Source: Actinomadura sp. KC06 (GTDB taxonomy: Bacteria > Actinomycetota > Actinomycetes > Streptosporangiales > Streptosporangiaceae). Taken from it: DNA of 41,229 nucleotides. Positions 33,629 through 41,072 of this stretch are shown here, in pieces. Where the stretch lies: the NCBI RefSeq assembly GCF_004348735.1, contig NZ_SMKT01000077.1, positions 1 to 41,229 of the forward strand, given 5' to 3'. The translations under genes were made by a program, and so were the position numbers. Numbering within the stretch: the stretch's first letter is position 1; each line of letters starts with the position of its first letter. The notes beneath the pieces are model-generated. The model worked only from the letters and a program-made list of their open reading frames with translations. It was not told the DNA's origin and made no database searches.

Positions 33629-34839
33629 ACGTGCCCGAAGAGGCGAAGCCCGAGAACGGGAACGAGAACGAGGGCGGCGGCGAGCGGCTGCGGCGGTGGC
33701 GGCTGGTGCTCGGCGGCGACAAGGCCGACGGGACGGGCGTGTCGCTCGCCGGCGACGACGTCCGGATCGACGGCGCGCTGGAGAAGCTCTACGGGGCCGG
33801 CGACGACGACGGACGCCCCCGGCCGGGCCGGCGCAGCGCCGGGCTCGGGGATTCCGCGCCGTCGGTGGCGCGGTGGCTCGGCGACATCCGCACGTACTTC
33901 CCGTCCAGCGTCGTGCAGGTCATGCAGAAGGACGCGATCGAGCGCCTCGACCTGACCCGGCTGCTGCTGGAGCCGGAGATGCTGGACGCCGTCGAACCGG
34001 ACGTCCACCTGGTCGGGACGCTGCTGTCGCTGAACCGGGTGCTGCCCGACCGGGCGCGCGAGTCGGCGCGCGCGGTGGTGCGGAAGGTCGTCCACGACCT
34101 GGAGCGGCGGCTGGCGCAGAAGACGCGGTCGGCGATCGGCGGCGCGCTGGACCGGTCGGCGCGGGTGCTGCGGCCGAGGCGGCTCGCCGACGTCGACTGG
34201 GAGCGGACGATCCGCGCGAACCTGCGGAACTACCTGCCCGAGCACGGGACGCTCGTCCCGGAGCGGCTGATCGGGTACGGGCGGCGGCAGCAGGCGGTCA
34301 AGCGGGACGTCGTCCTCGCGATCGACCAGAGCGGGTCGATGGCGGCGTCGGTGGTGTACGCGAGCGTGTTCGGCGCGGTGCTGGCGTCGATGCGGTCGCT
34401 GCGGACGTCGCTGGTGGTGTTCGACACGAACGTCGTCGACCTCACCGACCAGCTGCACGACCCGGTCGAGGTGCTGTTCGGCACCCAGCTCGGCGGCGGG
34501 ACCGACATCAACCGGGCCGTCGCGTACTGCCAGAGCCTCGTGACGCGTCCGAACGACACGATCCTCGTGCTGATCAGCGACCTGTACGAGGGCGGGATCC
34601 GGGACGAGCTGCTGCGGCGGGTCGCGGCGCTGACGGCGGCGGGCGTCCAGGTCGTCGTCCTGCTCGCGCTGTCGGACGAGGGCGCGCCCGCCTACGACCA
34701 CGAGAACGCGGCGGCGCTGGCCGCGCTGGGCGTCCCCGCGTTCGCGTGCACGCCGGACGCGTTCCCCGAGCTGATGGCCGCCGCGATCGAGCGCCGCGAC
34801 CTCAGGGAGTGGTCGGAGCGGCAGCCTTCCTCCCCGTGA
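33625..34839 (+). CDS. VWA domain protein, last gene of the AAA/VWA operon
   Basis: A 404-residue cytoplasmic protein with a C-terminal von Willebrand A domain (about 226-385). The MIDAS metal site is visible as DQSGS (234-238), followed by a GGGTDI loop and ISDLYEGG. The first 220 residues are charged and helical (RWLGDIRTYFPSSVVQVMQKD), typical of MoxR-partner VWA proteins. ATG 33625 overlaps the DUF5682 stop (ATGA). It probably docks on the AAA ring encoded two genes upstream. The operon converges with a kinase gene across a 22-bp gap. Confidence 0.9.
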   Translation: MNVPEEAKPENGNENEGGGERLRRWRLVLGGDKADGTGVSLAGDDVRIDGALEKLYGAGDDDGRPRPGRRSAGLGDSAPSVARWLGDIRTYFPSSVVQVMQKDAIERLDLTRLLLEPEMLDAVEPDVHLVGTLLSLNRVLPDRARESARAVVRKVVHDLERRLAQKTRSAIGGALDRSARVLRPRRLADVDWERTIRANLRNYLPEHGTLVPERLIGYGRRQQAVKRDVVLAIDQSGSMAASVVYASVFGAVLASMRSLRTSLVVFDTNVVDLTDQLHDPVEVLFGTQLGGGTDINRAVAYCQSLVTRPNDTILVLISDLYEGGIRDELLRRVAALTAAGVQVVVLLALSDEGAPAYDHENAAALAALGVPAFACTPDAFPELMAAAIERRDLREWSERQPSSP

Positions 34840-34843
34840 GGGG
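34832..34843 (+). terminator. Short GC hairpin over the VWA stop codon
   Basis: CCCC-GTGA-GGGG, with the TGA stop in the loop. No T tract, so termination is only a possibility. Confidence 0.25.
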
Positions 34844-34844
34844 C

Positions 34845-34870
34845 CCGGTCAGCGGGGCCGGTCAGCGGGG
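34845..34870. repeat. Perfect tandem duplication (13 bp x 2) at a convergent junction
   Basis: CCGGTCAGCGGGG occurs twice head to tail (34845-34857, 34858-34870). The second copy contains the kinase stop (TCA on the plus strand, 34862-34864). The copy in the gap would give an identical stop one unit further on. Confidence 0.85.
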
Positions 34871-36379
34871 TGATCGCGACAGGGCGCGCGCCAGCAGGAC
34901 CACGACGACGGCGGTCAGCGCGGCGTGCCCCGCCAGCGCGGACGGCTGGATCTGCACGAGCGCGCCCCACGCGCCCCACATCGCGACCCGGACGACGCGC
35001 GCGGCCATCACCGTCCACGCGGCGGGACGGCTGCCGCGCCAGGCGAGGATCACCGCGACCAGCGTGACCACGGCCAGCACCGCGAACGACGACGCGACCA
35101 CGGGCAGCAGCGCGCCCCGCCCGCCCTCGCTGAGGGACGGCCGGGCGATCAGGATGGCGAGCGCGGCGACGTCCAGCGCGGCGAGCAGCCCCGCCAGGAC
35201 GAGCCCGGCACCGAGCGCCGGACCGCGCCGGAGCGGCCGGTACGGCTCGGGCCGCTCCTGCGGAACCGGCCCCGGGACCGGCTCTGGCCACCCCGGCTGT
35301 CGCGGCTGCGGATCGTGGACGAGCGGCGCCGTTCCCGGCTGCGGCGTGTCCGGCTGCGGCGTGTCCGGCCTGGGCTGGCGGATCGTCGCCGGTTCGGCGT
35401 CCCGGAAGGTCTCGGCGCCTGGCCCTGGCGACGGCGCAGGCGAGGTCGGGTGCGCGGGCTGGGCGGCGGTGGGGCCGGGCAGGCCCTGGCGCGCGGTCCC
35501 CGGGCGGGCGTGCCGCTCGCGTTCGCCGAGGAGCCACAGCAGGACGTCCTCGGACGCCGGGCGGGCCTTCGGGTCCTTGGCGAGGCAGGCGGCGGCGACG
35601 TCGGCGAGCGGCTCCGGCAGCGCGCTCAGGTCGGGCGTCTCGTTCATGATCCGGTACATGACGGCGGGCAGCGGCCCGCCGGCGAAGGGATCGCGGCCGG
35701 TGGCGGCGAACAGCAGCGTGCCCGCCCAGGCGAACAGGTCGGTCGCCGGGACGACCCGTCCGGCGAACTGCTCGGGCGCCATGTACGCGGGGGTCCCGAC
35801 GACCTGGCTGGTCTGGGTGGCGTTCGTGTCGAACGCGCGGGCGATGCCGAAGTCGATCACGCGCGGGCCGTCCGGGCCCATCAGGACGTTCTGCGGCTTG
35901 AGGTCGCGGTGCACCACGTTCGCGCGGTGGATCGCCGTCAGCGCCGTCACCGAGCTGATCGCGAGGCGGTCGAGGTCGGCGCCGGTGCGCGGGCCCTCCT
36001 CCTGGACGAGCCGCCGCAGCGACCGCCCGGGCACGTACTCGCTGACGATGTAGGGCCGGTCGCCCGCCGTGTCGGCCTCGAGCATCTGCGCGGTGCAGAA
36101 CCCGGCGACGCGCTGGAGGAGGGCCAGCTCGCGGACGAACCGCTCCCGCGCGCCGGCGTTGCCGAGCAGCTGCGCGTGCAGCAGCTTGACCGCGACGCGG
36201 TTTGGTCGGTTCCGGGGGGCGTGGGGGGTCGTCCCCCCACCAGGGAGCGGCCCAGCGCCGCTTTCTGCGGGGCGGCCGAGGTACACCACGCCCTGGCCGC
36301 CGGCCCCGATCCGGCCGAGCAGCTCCCAGCCGCCGAGCCGGGTCGGATCGGCGGTGGTGAGGGGAATCGGGCTCGCCAT
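34862..36379 (-). CDS. Ser/Thr protein kinase with four C-terminal TM helices
   Basis: A 505-residue Hanks-type kinase with GAGGQGVV (25-32), Lys65 (VAVKLL), HRDLKPQN (Asp159), DFG (177-179) and YMAPEQF. After a Pro/Gln-rich linker (about 290-385, with a repeated DTPQP encoded by a 15-bp tandem repeat) come four TM helices and no extracellular sensor domain. An insert at about residues 39-59 between kinase strands 2 and 3 contains PGGGTTPHAP and is made in part by the hairpin repeat at 36221-36240. ATG 36379 is followed at once by the domain. It is divergent from a DUF6777 lipoprotein gene, a common partner of such kinases. Confidence 0.88.
   Translation of the reverse strand: MASPIPLTTADPTRLGGWELLGRIGAGGQGVVYLGRPAESGAGPLPGGGTTPHAPRNRPNRVAVKLLHAQLLGNAGARERFVRELALLQRVAGFCTAQMLEADTAGDRPYIVSEYVPGRSLRRLVQEEGPRTGADLDRLAISSVTALTAIHRANVVHRDLKPQNVLMGPDGPRVIDFGIARAFDTNATQTSQVVGTPAYMAPEQFAGRVVPATDLFAWAGTLLFAATGRDPFAGGPLPAVMYRIMNETPDLSALPEPLADVAAACLAKDPKARPASEDVLLWLLGERERHARPGTARQGLPGPTAAQPAHPTSPAPSPGPGAETFRDAEPATIRQPRPDTPQPDTPQPGTAPLVHDPQPRQPGWPEPVPGPVPQERPEPYRPLRRGPALGAGLVLAGLLAALDVAALAILIARPSLSEGGRGALLPVVASSFAVLAVVTLVAVILAWRGSRPAAWTVMAARVVRVAMWGAWGALVQIQPSALAGHAALTAVVVVLLARALSRSPR
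35336..35365. repeat. 15-bp tandem repeat inside the kinase linker
   Basis: CGGCTGCGGCGTGTC occurs twice head to tail. On the coding strand it gives two DTPQP units in the Pro-rich linker. Confidence 0.8.
36221..36240. repeat. Dispersed hairpin repeat, copy 3 (inside the kinase gene)
   Basis: GTGGGGGGTCGTCCCCCCAC is a perfect 8-bp stem with a TCGT loop. It is preceded by CCGGGGGG and followed by CCAGGGAG, matching copy 2. The host gene is on the minus strand, so the coding reading differs from copies 1 and 2. Confidence 0.85.
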
Positions 36380-36477
36380 TCACAACCCCCGTCGGGTCCG
36401 CCGATACCGCGTGGGGCGGCCGGTGGAAAATTTGAGCATTTACCGGGCACAAATCCGCTCCGCCCGGCATCAAAGAG

Positions 36478-36485
36478 TATAGATT
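36478..36485 (+). promoter_or_regulatory. Possible -10 of the DUF6777 lipoprotein gene
   Basis: TATAGATT is the most AT-rich stretch of the divergent gap and lies 27 nt before ATG 36513, leaving a short leader with GAGAGGAAG as ribosome binding site. No convincing -35 is present. Confidence 0.35.
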
Positions 36486-36512
36486 CGGCTGGCCCGGAGC
36501 GGGAGAGGAAGC

Positions 36513-37577
36513 ATGCTAGTGATCCATTCGCTAATTGCCCGGCACAGGGTTTCCGCCGTGCCGGTCGCGGGGGCGGCCGCCGCCCTCGCGCTGGCGGCGG
36601 CCGCGCTGTCCGGCTGCGGGGACGCGGGCGCGACCATCACCCGGCTGACCGTGGGGACGCCGGGGCCGGATCCGTACACGCTGGCGTCCGACACCGACCG
36701 GACGGACGTGAAGGAGCGGCCGCGCGCGGGCGGGACGAAGGACGGCGACTCGCCCGGCCTCTACGGCGGGACACGGCAGGCGTCGACCTGCGACAAGCAG
36801 AAGCTCGTCGGGTTCCTGCAGGCCAACCCGGAAAAGGCGCGGGCATGGGCGGACGTGCAGGGCATCCCCGCCGACGACATCCCGCGGTACGTGTCGCGGC
36901 TGACGCCGGTGCTGCTGCGCACCGACACGCTCGTGACGAACCACGGCTACCGCGACGGGAAGGCGACGAGCGGGCCCGCCGTCCTCCAGGCCGGAATGGG
37001 CGTTTTGATCAATGGTTACGGTGTGCCCACAGTTAAGTGCAATTGTGGCAATCCCTTGACCCGCCCGAAGGAAAAGATCTCCACGCGGAAGGCGTCCTAC
37101 ACTGGCCGATCCTGGCCGGGTTTCGAGAAGCGGAATGTGACCGACATCCGGCCGCGGGATTCCCGGAAGGGCACGATCGTCACCTTCGTCCTCGTCGATC
37201 CGGAGGGCACGATGGGGTTCCAGCGGCCCCGCGCCACCGAGGGAGAGGCGGACGGGCCACCGATCGCGCTGCCGTCCACCGAGACCGAAGGCCCGGCGAG
37301 CGACTCTCCGTCACCGTCCGACTCCGGGCTGGACTCGCCCGGCGTCGTGTCGCCGGGCACGGAGTCCCCGGGAACCGAGCCGACCGGCACCGAATCGCCC
37401 GGCACCGGGGAGACCCCGACGCCGGGCGTGCCGCCGGACGACCCGGGCACCGGCGGCGGCGAACCCGGCCCCGGCACCCCGCCGGACGGGGGCACCGGCG
37501 GGATGGCGCCGCCCGCCGGCCCACGCGACCCGATCTCCCTCCCGCCGTCCCGGGGGCCCGGACCGGCGGTCACCTGA
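36513..37577 (+). CDS. DUF6777 domain lipoprotein
   Basis: A 354-residue predicted lipoprotein. The signal sequence (about 13-35) ends in a lipobox LSGC (Cys35). The DUF6777 core (about 90-190) has STCDKQKLVGFLQ, RAWADVQGI, YVSRLTPVLLRTDT and a paired-Cys motif VKCNCGNPL. The C-terminal third is a Pro/Gly/Ser/Thr tail with repeated SPGTE units, likely cell-wall spanning. The start is ATG with GAGAGGAAG just upstream. Divergence from a Ser/Thr kinase suggests a sensor or ligand-binding partner, as inferred from the frequent pairing of these families. Confidence 0.82.
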   Translation: MLVIHSLIARHRVSAVPVAGAAAALALAAAALSGCGDAGATITRLTVGTPGPDPYTLASDTDRTDVKERPRAGGTKDGDSPGLYGGTRQASTCDKQKLVGFLQANPEKARAWADVQGIPADDIPRYVSRLTPVLLRTDTLVTNHGYRDGKATSGPAVLQAGMGVLINGYGVPTVKCNCGNPLTRPKEKISTRKASYTGRSWPGFEKRNVTDIRPRDSRKGTIVTFVLVDPEGTMGFQRPRATEGEADGPPIALPSTETEGPASDSPSPSDSGLDSPGVVSPGTESPGTEPTGTESPGTGETPTPGVPPDDPGTGGGEPGPGTPPDGGTGGMAPPAGPRDPISLPPSRGPGPAVT

Positions 37578-37606
37578 CCCGGCCGGGCGGTCAAGTGGCC
37601 CGGGTC
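37576..37606 (+). terminator. Possible terminator after the DUF6777 gene
   Basis: GACCCGG (37576-37582) pairs with CCGGGTC (37600-37606); an alternative inner stem is CCGGGC/GCCCGG (37583-37588, 37598-37603). It directly precedes the arsR promoter. Confidence 0.35.
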
Positions 37607-37629
37607 CTTGGTCATGTGGCGGCGGGTGT

Positions 37630-37649
37630 TAGTCTGCACATATGAGCAG
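37630..37649 (+). promoter_or_regulatory. arsR -10 and overlapping ArsR-type operator
   Basis: TAGTCT (37630-37635) ends 6 nt before ATG 37642. CTGCACATATGAGCAG (37634-37649) is a 14-of-16 palindrome that contains the start codon. A weak -35 (TTGGTC, 37608-37613) is 16 nt upstream of the -10. A repressor here would cover the -10 and the start of a leaderless mRNA. Confidence 0.55.
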
Positions 37650-38049
37650 CCAATCAGACGTCGTGGCTCCCCTTGCCGAGGCCGAGGCCTGCGTCGTTCG
37701 CGTGGTCGACCCCGCGAAGGTCGCCGACGTCACCGCCGCCCTACCGGGCGCGGAGACGATCGCCGAGCTGGCGCAGGTCTTCGGGCTGCTGTCCGACCCC
37801 GGACGGCTGCGGGTGATCACCGCGCTGCTCGAAGGGGGCGAGATGTGCGTGTGCGACATCGCCGCGTCCTGCGGGCACTCGGAGTCGGCGGTCTCGCACG
37901 CGCTGCGGCTGCTGCGCGCCAACCGCGTCGTCCGGGTCCGCCGGGCCGGGCGGATGGCCTACTACCGGCTGGACGACTCGCACGTCCGGATGCTGCTCGA
38001 CCTCGCCCTCGCCCATGTCGGCCACGGCAGGGAGGGCGAACGCTCATGA
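37642..38049 (+). CDS. ArsR/SmtB-family metal-sensing repressor (CzrA/SmtB type)
   Basis: A 135-residue winged-helix repressor. It has the alpha-5 zinc site of CzrA/SmtB: Asp112-x-His114-x10-His125-x2-His128. It also has Cys69 and Cys71 in EMCVCDIA, the alpha-3 position used by CadC/ArsR-type sensors. The recognition helix is HSESAVSHALRLL. Zn(II) or Co(II) is the likely ligand, releasing the repressor from the palindrome over its own start. The stop overlaps the start of the cation exporter gene (ATGA), so the sensor and pump are co-expressed. Confidence 0.9.
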   Translation: MSSQSDVVAPLAEAEACVVRVVDPAKVADVTAALPGAETIAELAQVFGLLSDPGRLRVITALLEGGEMCVCDIAASCGHSESAVSHALRLLRANRVVRVRRAGRMAYYRLDDSHVRMLLDLALAHVGHGREGERS

Positions 38050-39086
38050 TCGGAGGCAGGCGGGCCGAGCCGGCGGAGCAGAAGCACGGCCACGGTCACG
38101 GGCAGGGTCATGGGCACGGCCACGGGCACAACGTGTCGCCCTCCGCCGACCGGCGGCTGCTCGGCGGCGCGCTGGCGCTGATCGTCGTCTACATGGCGGG
38201 CGAGGTCGCGATCGGCGTGATCGCGAGCTCGCTGGCGCTGATCACCGACGCCGCGCACATGATGACCGACGCGTTCGCGATCGCGCTGGCGCTGGTCGCG
38301 ATGCGCATCGCCGCGCGCCCGCCGCGGGCCGGCTTCACCTACGGCCTGCGCCGCGCCGAGATCCTCTCCGCGCAGCTGAACGGGCTGACGCTGATCCTGC
38401 TCACCGTCTACTTCCTGTACGAGGGCGTCCGGCGGCTGCTCGAGCCGCACGACGTCGAGGGCCAGTTCGTGTTCTGGACGGCCCTGGCCGGCATCGCCGT
38501 CAACGTCGCCGCGACCATGCTGATCAGCCGGGCCGACCGGCGCAGCCTGAACGTCGAGGGCGCGTTCCAGCACATCCTCAACGACCTGTTCGCGTTCATC
38601 GCCACCGCCGTCGCGGGCCTCGTCGTGTGGACGACCGGCTTCAACCGCGCGGACGCGATCGCCTCCCTCGTCGTGGCGGCGCTGATGCTCAAGGCCGGGT
38701 ACGGGCTGCTGCGGGACGCGGGCCGCGTGCTCATGGAGGCCGCGCCCGCCGGGCTCGACCCGTCCGAGCTCGGCACCAGGCTCGCCGCGCGTCCCTGCGT
38801 CGAGGAGGTTCACGACCTGCACGTGTGGGAGGTCAGCTCCGGCTACCCGGCGCTGTCGGCGCACGTCCTCGTCGACACCAAGGGCGACTGCCACGCCGTC
38901 CGGCGCGACCTGCAGGAACTCCTCCGCGACGCGTACGGGATCACGCACACGACGCTGGAGGTCGACCATGTGGACGAGCCGTCCGGCGGCGGGCACGGCC
39001 ACTGCGACGACCCGCACGGCCCCCGCCACGTGGTGGAGTCCGAGGAACCGCACGAGCACGCCGGCGGCGCACCCTGCGACCACTGA
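38046..39086 (+). CDS. Cation diffusion facilitator (Zn efflux, CzcD/ZitB type)
   Basis: A 346-residue CDF transporter with six TM helices that exports divalent metal by proton antiport. The Zn-type HxxxD motifs are present in TM2 (His71-Asp75, AHMMTD) and TM5 (HILND). The N-terminus has a His/Gly run (about 14-28) and the C-terminus a second His/Asp/Cys-rich tail (HGHCDDPHGPRH, HEHAGGAPCDH), both likely metal-binding. The cytoplasmic domain shows HDLHVWEVSSG. ATG overlap with the ArsR gene fits a Zn-responsive resistance operon. Confidence 0.93.
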   Translation: MIGGRRAEPAEQKHGHGHGQGHGHGHGHNVSPSADRRLLGGALALIVVYMAGEVAIGVIASSLALITDAAHMMTDAFAIALALVAMRIAARPPRAGFTYGLRRAEILSAQLNGLTLILLTVYFLYEGVRRLLEPHDVEGQFVFWTALAGIAVNVAATMLISRADRRSLNVEGAFQHILNDLFAFIATAVAGLVVWTTGFNRADAIASLVVAALMLKAGYGLLRDAGRVLMEAAPAGLDPSELGTRLAARPCVEEVHDLHVWEVSSGYPALSAHVLVDTKGDCHAVRRDLQELLRDAYGITHTTLEVDHVDEPSGGGHGHCDDPHGPRHVVESEEPHEHAGGAPCDH

Positions 39087-39108
39087 GCGGAGCGATCGCG
39101 GGCGCTGA

Positions 39109-39996
39109 TCACCGCACGCCGAGGAACGCGGCGGGGCCGTCCCAGCAGACGGCGCGCAGCCAGTCGTCGCCGAAGCCGAGCGCGGCCAGCGACTCCAGCT
39201 GGTGCGCGTACTCGTAGGGGATGTTCGGGAAGTCGGTGCCGAGCAGGACGCGCCCGGCGAGGCCGAGGTCGCGCAGGCGCGGCAGGAGCGCGTCCGGGAA
39301 CGGGGCCAGCGCCGCGAACCGCGTGAAGATCATCGTCGTGTCCAGGTGGACGCGGTCGTACCGGCCGGCGAGAGCGGCGAAGCCCTCGAACTCCGGCGCG
39401 CCCAGGTGCGCGACGACCGCGGTGAGGCGCGGGTGGCGGGCGAGGACCTCGCCGAACGGCCCGGGCCCGGTGTAGCCGTTGGCGACGGGCCCCGAACCGG
39501 CGTGGACCAGGGCGGGCATGCCCGCGTCGGCGAGCGTCCCCCACACCGGGTCGAGCTCCTTGGCGCGCGGGTCGAACCCGCCGACCTGGAGGTGGACCTT
39601 GAAGATGCGGGCGCCGGCGTCCAGGGCGCGGTGCACGTAGTCCTCGACGCCGGGCTCGGGGAAGAACGTCGCCGTCTGGACGCATTCGGGGACGCGGGCC
39701 GCGAACCCGGCGGCCCAGTCGTTCAGCGACTCGGCCATGCCGGGACGATGCGGGTACACCAGCGACGTGAACGCCCGGACGCCGAGCCCGCGCAGGAACG
39801 CCAGCCGCTCCTCCTCCGGGTCCCGGTACCGGATGGGCCATTCCGTGCCGATCAGCGGCCCGGCCTCGTCGAAGTAGTTCCAGACCGCGCTCATCAGCCG
39901 CGGCGGCATGAAATGGACGTGGACGTCGATGATGCCGGGCAGCCCGAGCGCCCGCCAGAACGCGGGGACGTCCGAATCAGAACGAGGTTCGGTCAC
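39109..39996 (-). CDS. Amidohydrolase-family metal-dependent hydrolase (ACMSD-like)
   Basis: A 295-residue TIM-barrel amidohydrolase of the amidohydrolase_2 type, which includes decarboxylases such as ACMSD. Metal and catalytic residues are visible: HVH in IDVHVHFMPP, a His in ALVHAGSG, a second in VVAHLGAPE, and the Asp in LLGTDFPN. GTG 39996 starts 7 nt after a TAAGGT box, so it appears leaderless. It is downstream of the esterase gene but probably separately transcribed. Substrate is not predictable. Confidence 0.86.
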   Translation of the reverse strand: MTEPRSDSDVPAFWRALGLPGIIDVHVHFMPPRLMSAVWNYFDEAGPLIGTEWPIRYRDPEEERLAFLRGLGVRAFTSLVYPHRPGMAESLNDWAAGFAARVPECVQTATFFPEPGVEDYVHRALDAGARIFKVHLQVGGFDPRAKELDPVWGTLADAGMPALVHAGSGPVANGYTGPGPFGEVLARHPRLTAVVAHLGAPEFEGFAALAGRYDRVHLDTTMIFTRFAALAPFPDALLPRLRDLGLAGRVLLGTDFPNIPYEYAHQLESLAALGFGDDWLRAVCWDGPAAFLGVR

Positions 39997-40003
39997 GTCC
40001 CCG

Positions 40004-40009
40004 ACCTTA
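40004..40009 (-). promoter_or_regulatory. Putative -10 (TAAGGT) of the amidohydrolase gene
   Basis: On the minus strand TAAGGT is 7 nt before GTG 39996, with no Shine-Dalgarno between, which fits a leaderless mRNA. No clear -35. Confidence 0.4.
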
Positions 40010-40014
40010 GCCGG

Positions 40015-40036
40015 AGGCGGGGACACCCCACCGCCT
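40015..40036 (-). terminator. Possible terminator of the esterase gene
   Basis: AGGCGG (40015-40020) pairs with CCGCCT (40031-40036), extended by GG/CC around a small loop. It lies 8 nt after the esterase stop and just upstream of the amidohydrolase -10. No T tract. Confidence 0.4.
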
Positions 40037-40043
40037 GGCCGGG

Positions 40044-41072
40044 TCAGGTGATCTCGGCCAGCAGGGCGGGCAGGGTCGCGCGCAGCTCGCGGCGCCAGTA
40101 CGGCCAGGTGTGGGTGCCGCGGTAGAAGTGCGTCGAGACCGGGATGCCGAGCTTGCGGAGCTTGCCCGCGAACTCCTGCGAGACGGTGTGGGCGAGCGAC
40201 TCGACCACGTCCCGCCCGGTGCCCCGGCGGCGGTCGTAGGGGCCGGACGCGCCGTCGCCGGAGCTGACGTGCAGGCGGACGCCGGCGAGCCGGTCGGCCA
40301 GGTCGTACGGGTTGTGCTGCCGCCAGACGACGCGCTGCTCCTCCGGGTCGCCCCACACGTCCGTCCAGTCGAGGGACGGCGCGCCGATCGCGACGCCCAG
40401 CTCGACGAGGTCGGCCACGTCCAGCCCGGCCGGGTCGCGGTACAGGGTGTGGACGGGCCCGCTGAACGAGGCCGCCGCGCGGAAAAGCCCGCGGTGCCGG
40501 GCCGCATACGACAGCGCGCCGAGGCCGCCCATCGCGTTTCCGGCGACGGCGCGGTCCGTTCCGGCGCGGTATCCGCGTTCGAGGATCTGCCGCAGTTCCG
40601 CCAGATGAAACGTCTCCCACTTCGGCGTCCCGCCGTCGCCGCGATTCCACCAGTCGGTGTAATTGCCGCAAGGGCCGCCGTCGGGCATGACGACGATCAC
40701 ATCGGCGTCCTCGGTGAGTTCCTCGATATCGGTGTGGTCGGTCCACGCCCGGTGGCCCCCGTCCGAGCCCGCTGCGGCGCCGTGCAGGAGCCAGAGGACG
40801 GGCCAGCGCCGGGACGCGTCCCGCGACCAGCCCGGGGGCAGCAGCAGCCGGGCGCGGCCGACGCCGTCGAGGACCGGCGAGCGGACGGCCAGGTCGAGGA
40901 CGCGGCGGCGCGGCCGGCGCTCGCCGACCACCGCCGCGCCGTCGTCGGCGGGCGCGGTCGAGCGGGCGGCGCGGCCCGCCGGTCCGCCCGTCGGTCCGCC
41001 CGCGGCGATGGACGCCGTCAGCCCGGCGATCCCGACGATGAATCCCGCTCCCGCGAACCCGCGCAGTCCCAT
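40044..41072 (-). CDS. Esterase/antigen-85-like alpha/beta hydrolase, exported, nucleophile Ser replaced by Ala
   Basis: A 342-residue alpha/beta-hydrolase of the esterase-D/antigen-85 family with an N-terminal signal or anchor (FIVGIAGLTASIAAG). The oxyanion region (PVLWLLHGAAAGS) and the C-terminal His (GTHTWPYWRREL) are normal. The nucleophile elbow reads GNAMGG, with Ala180 (GCG) where GxSxGG has Ser. If the base is right, the enzyme lacks its nucleophile, as is known for the non-catalytic antigen-85 relative MPT51. ATG 41072 has a weak GGGGCGAG upstream. It could be a wall-binding protein. Confidence 0.85.
   Translation of the reverse strand: MGLRGFAGAGFIVGIAGLTASIAAGGPTGGPAGRAARSTAPADDGAAVVGERRPRRRVLDLAVRSPVLDGVGRARLLLPPGWSRDASRRWPVLWLLHGAAAGSDGGHRAWTDHTDIEELTEDADVIVVMPDGGPCGNYTDWWNRGDGGTPKWETFHLAELRQILERGYRAGTDRAVAGNAMGGLGALSYAARHRGLFRAAASFSGPVHTLYRDPAGLDVADLVELGVAIGAPSLDWTDVWGDPEEQRVVWRQHNPYDLADRLAGVRLHVSSGDGASGPYDRRRGTGRDVVESLAHTVSQEFAGKLRKLGIPVSTHFYRGTHTWPYWRRELRATLPALLAEIT

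Noticed and set aside
36443..36467. CCGGGC ... GCCCGG inverted repeat as an operator in the kinase/DUF6777 gap
   Set aside because: A 13-nt separation and GC-only half sites make chance likely.
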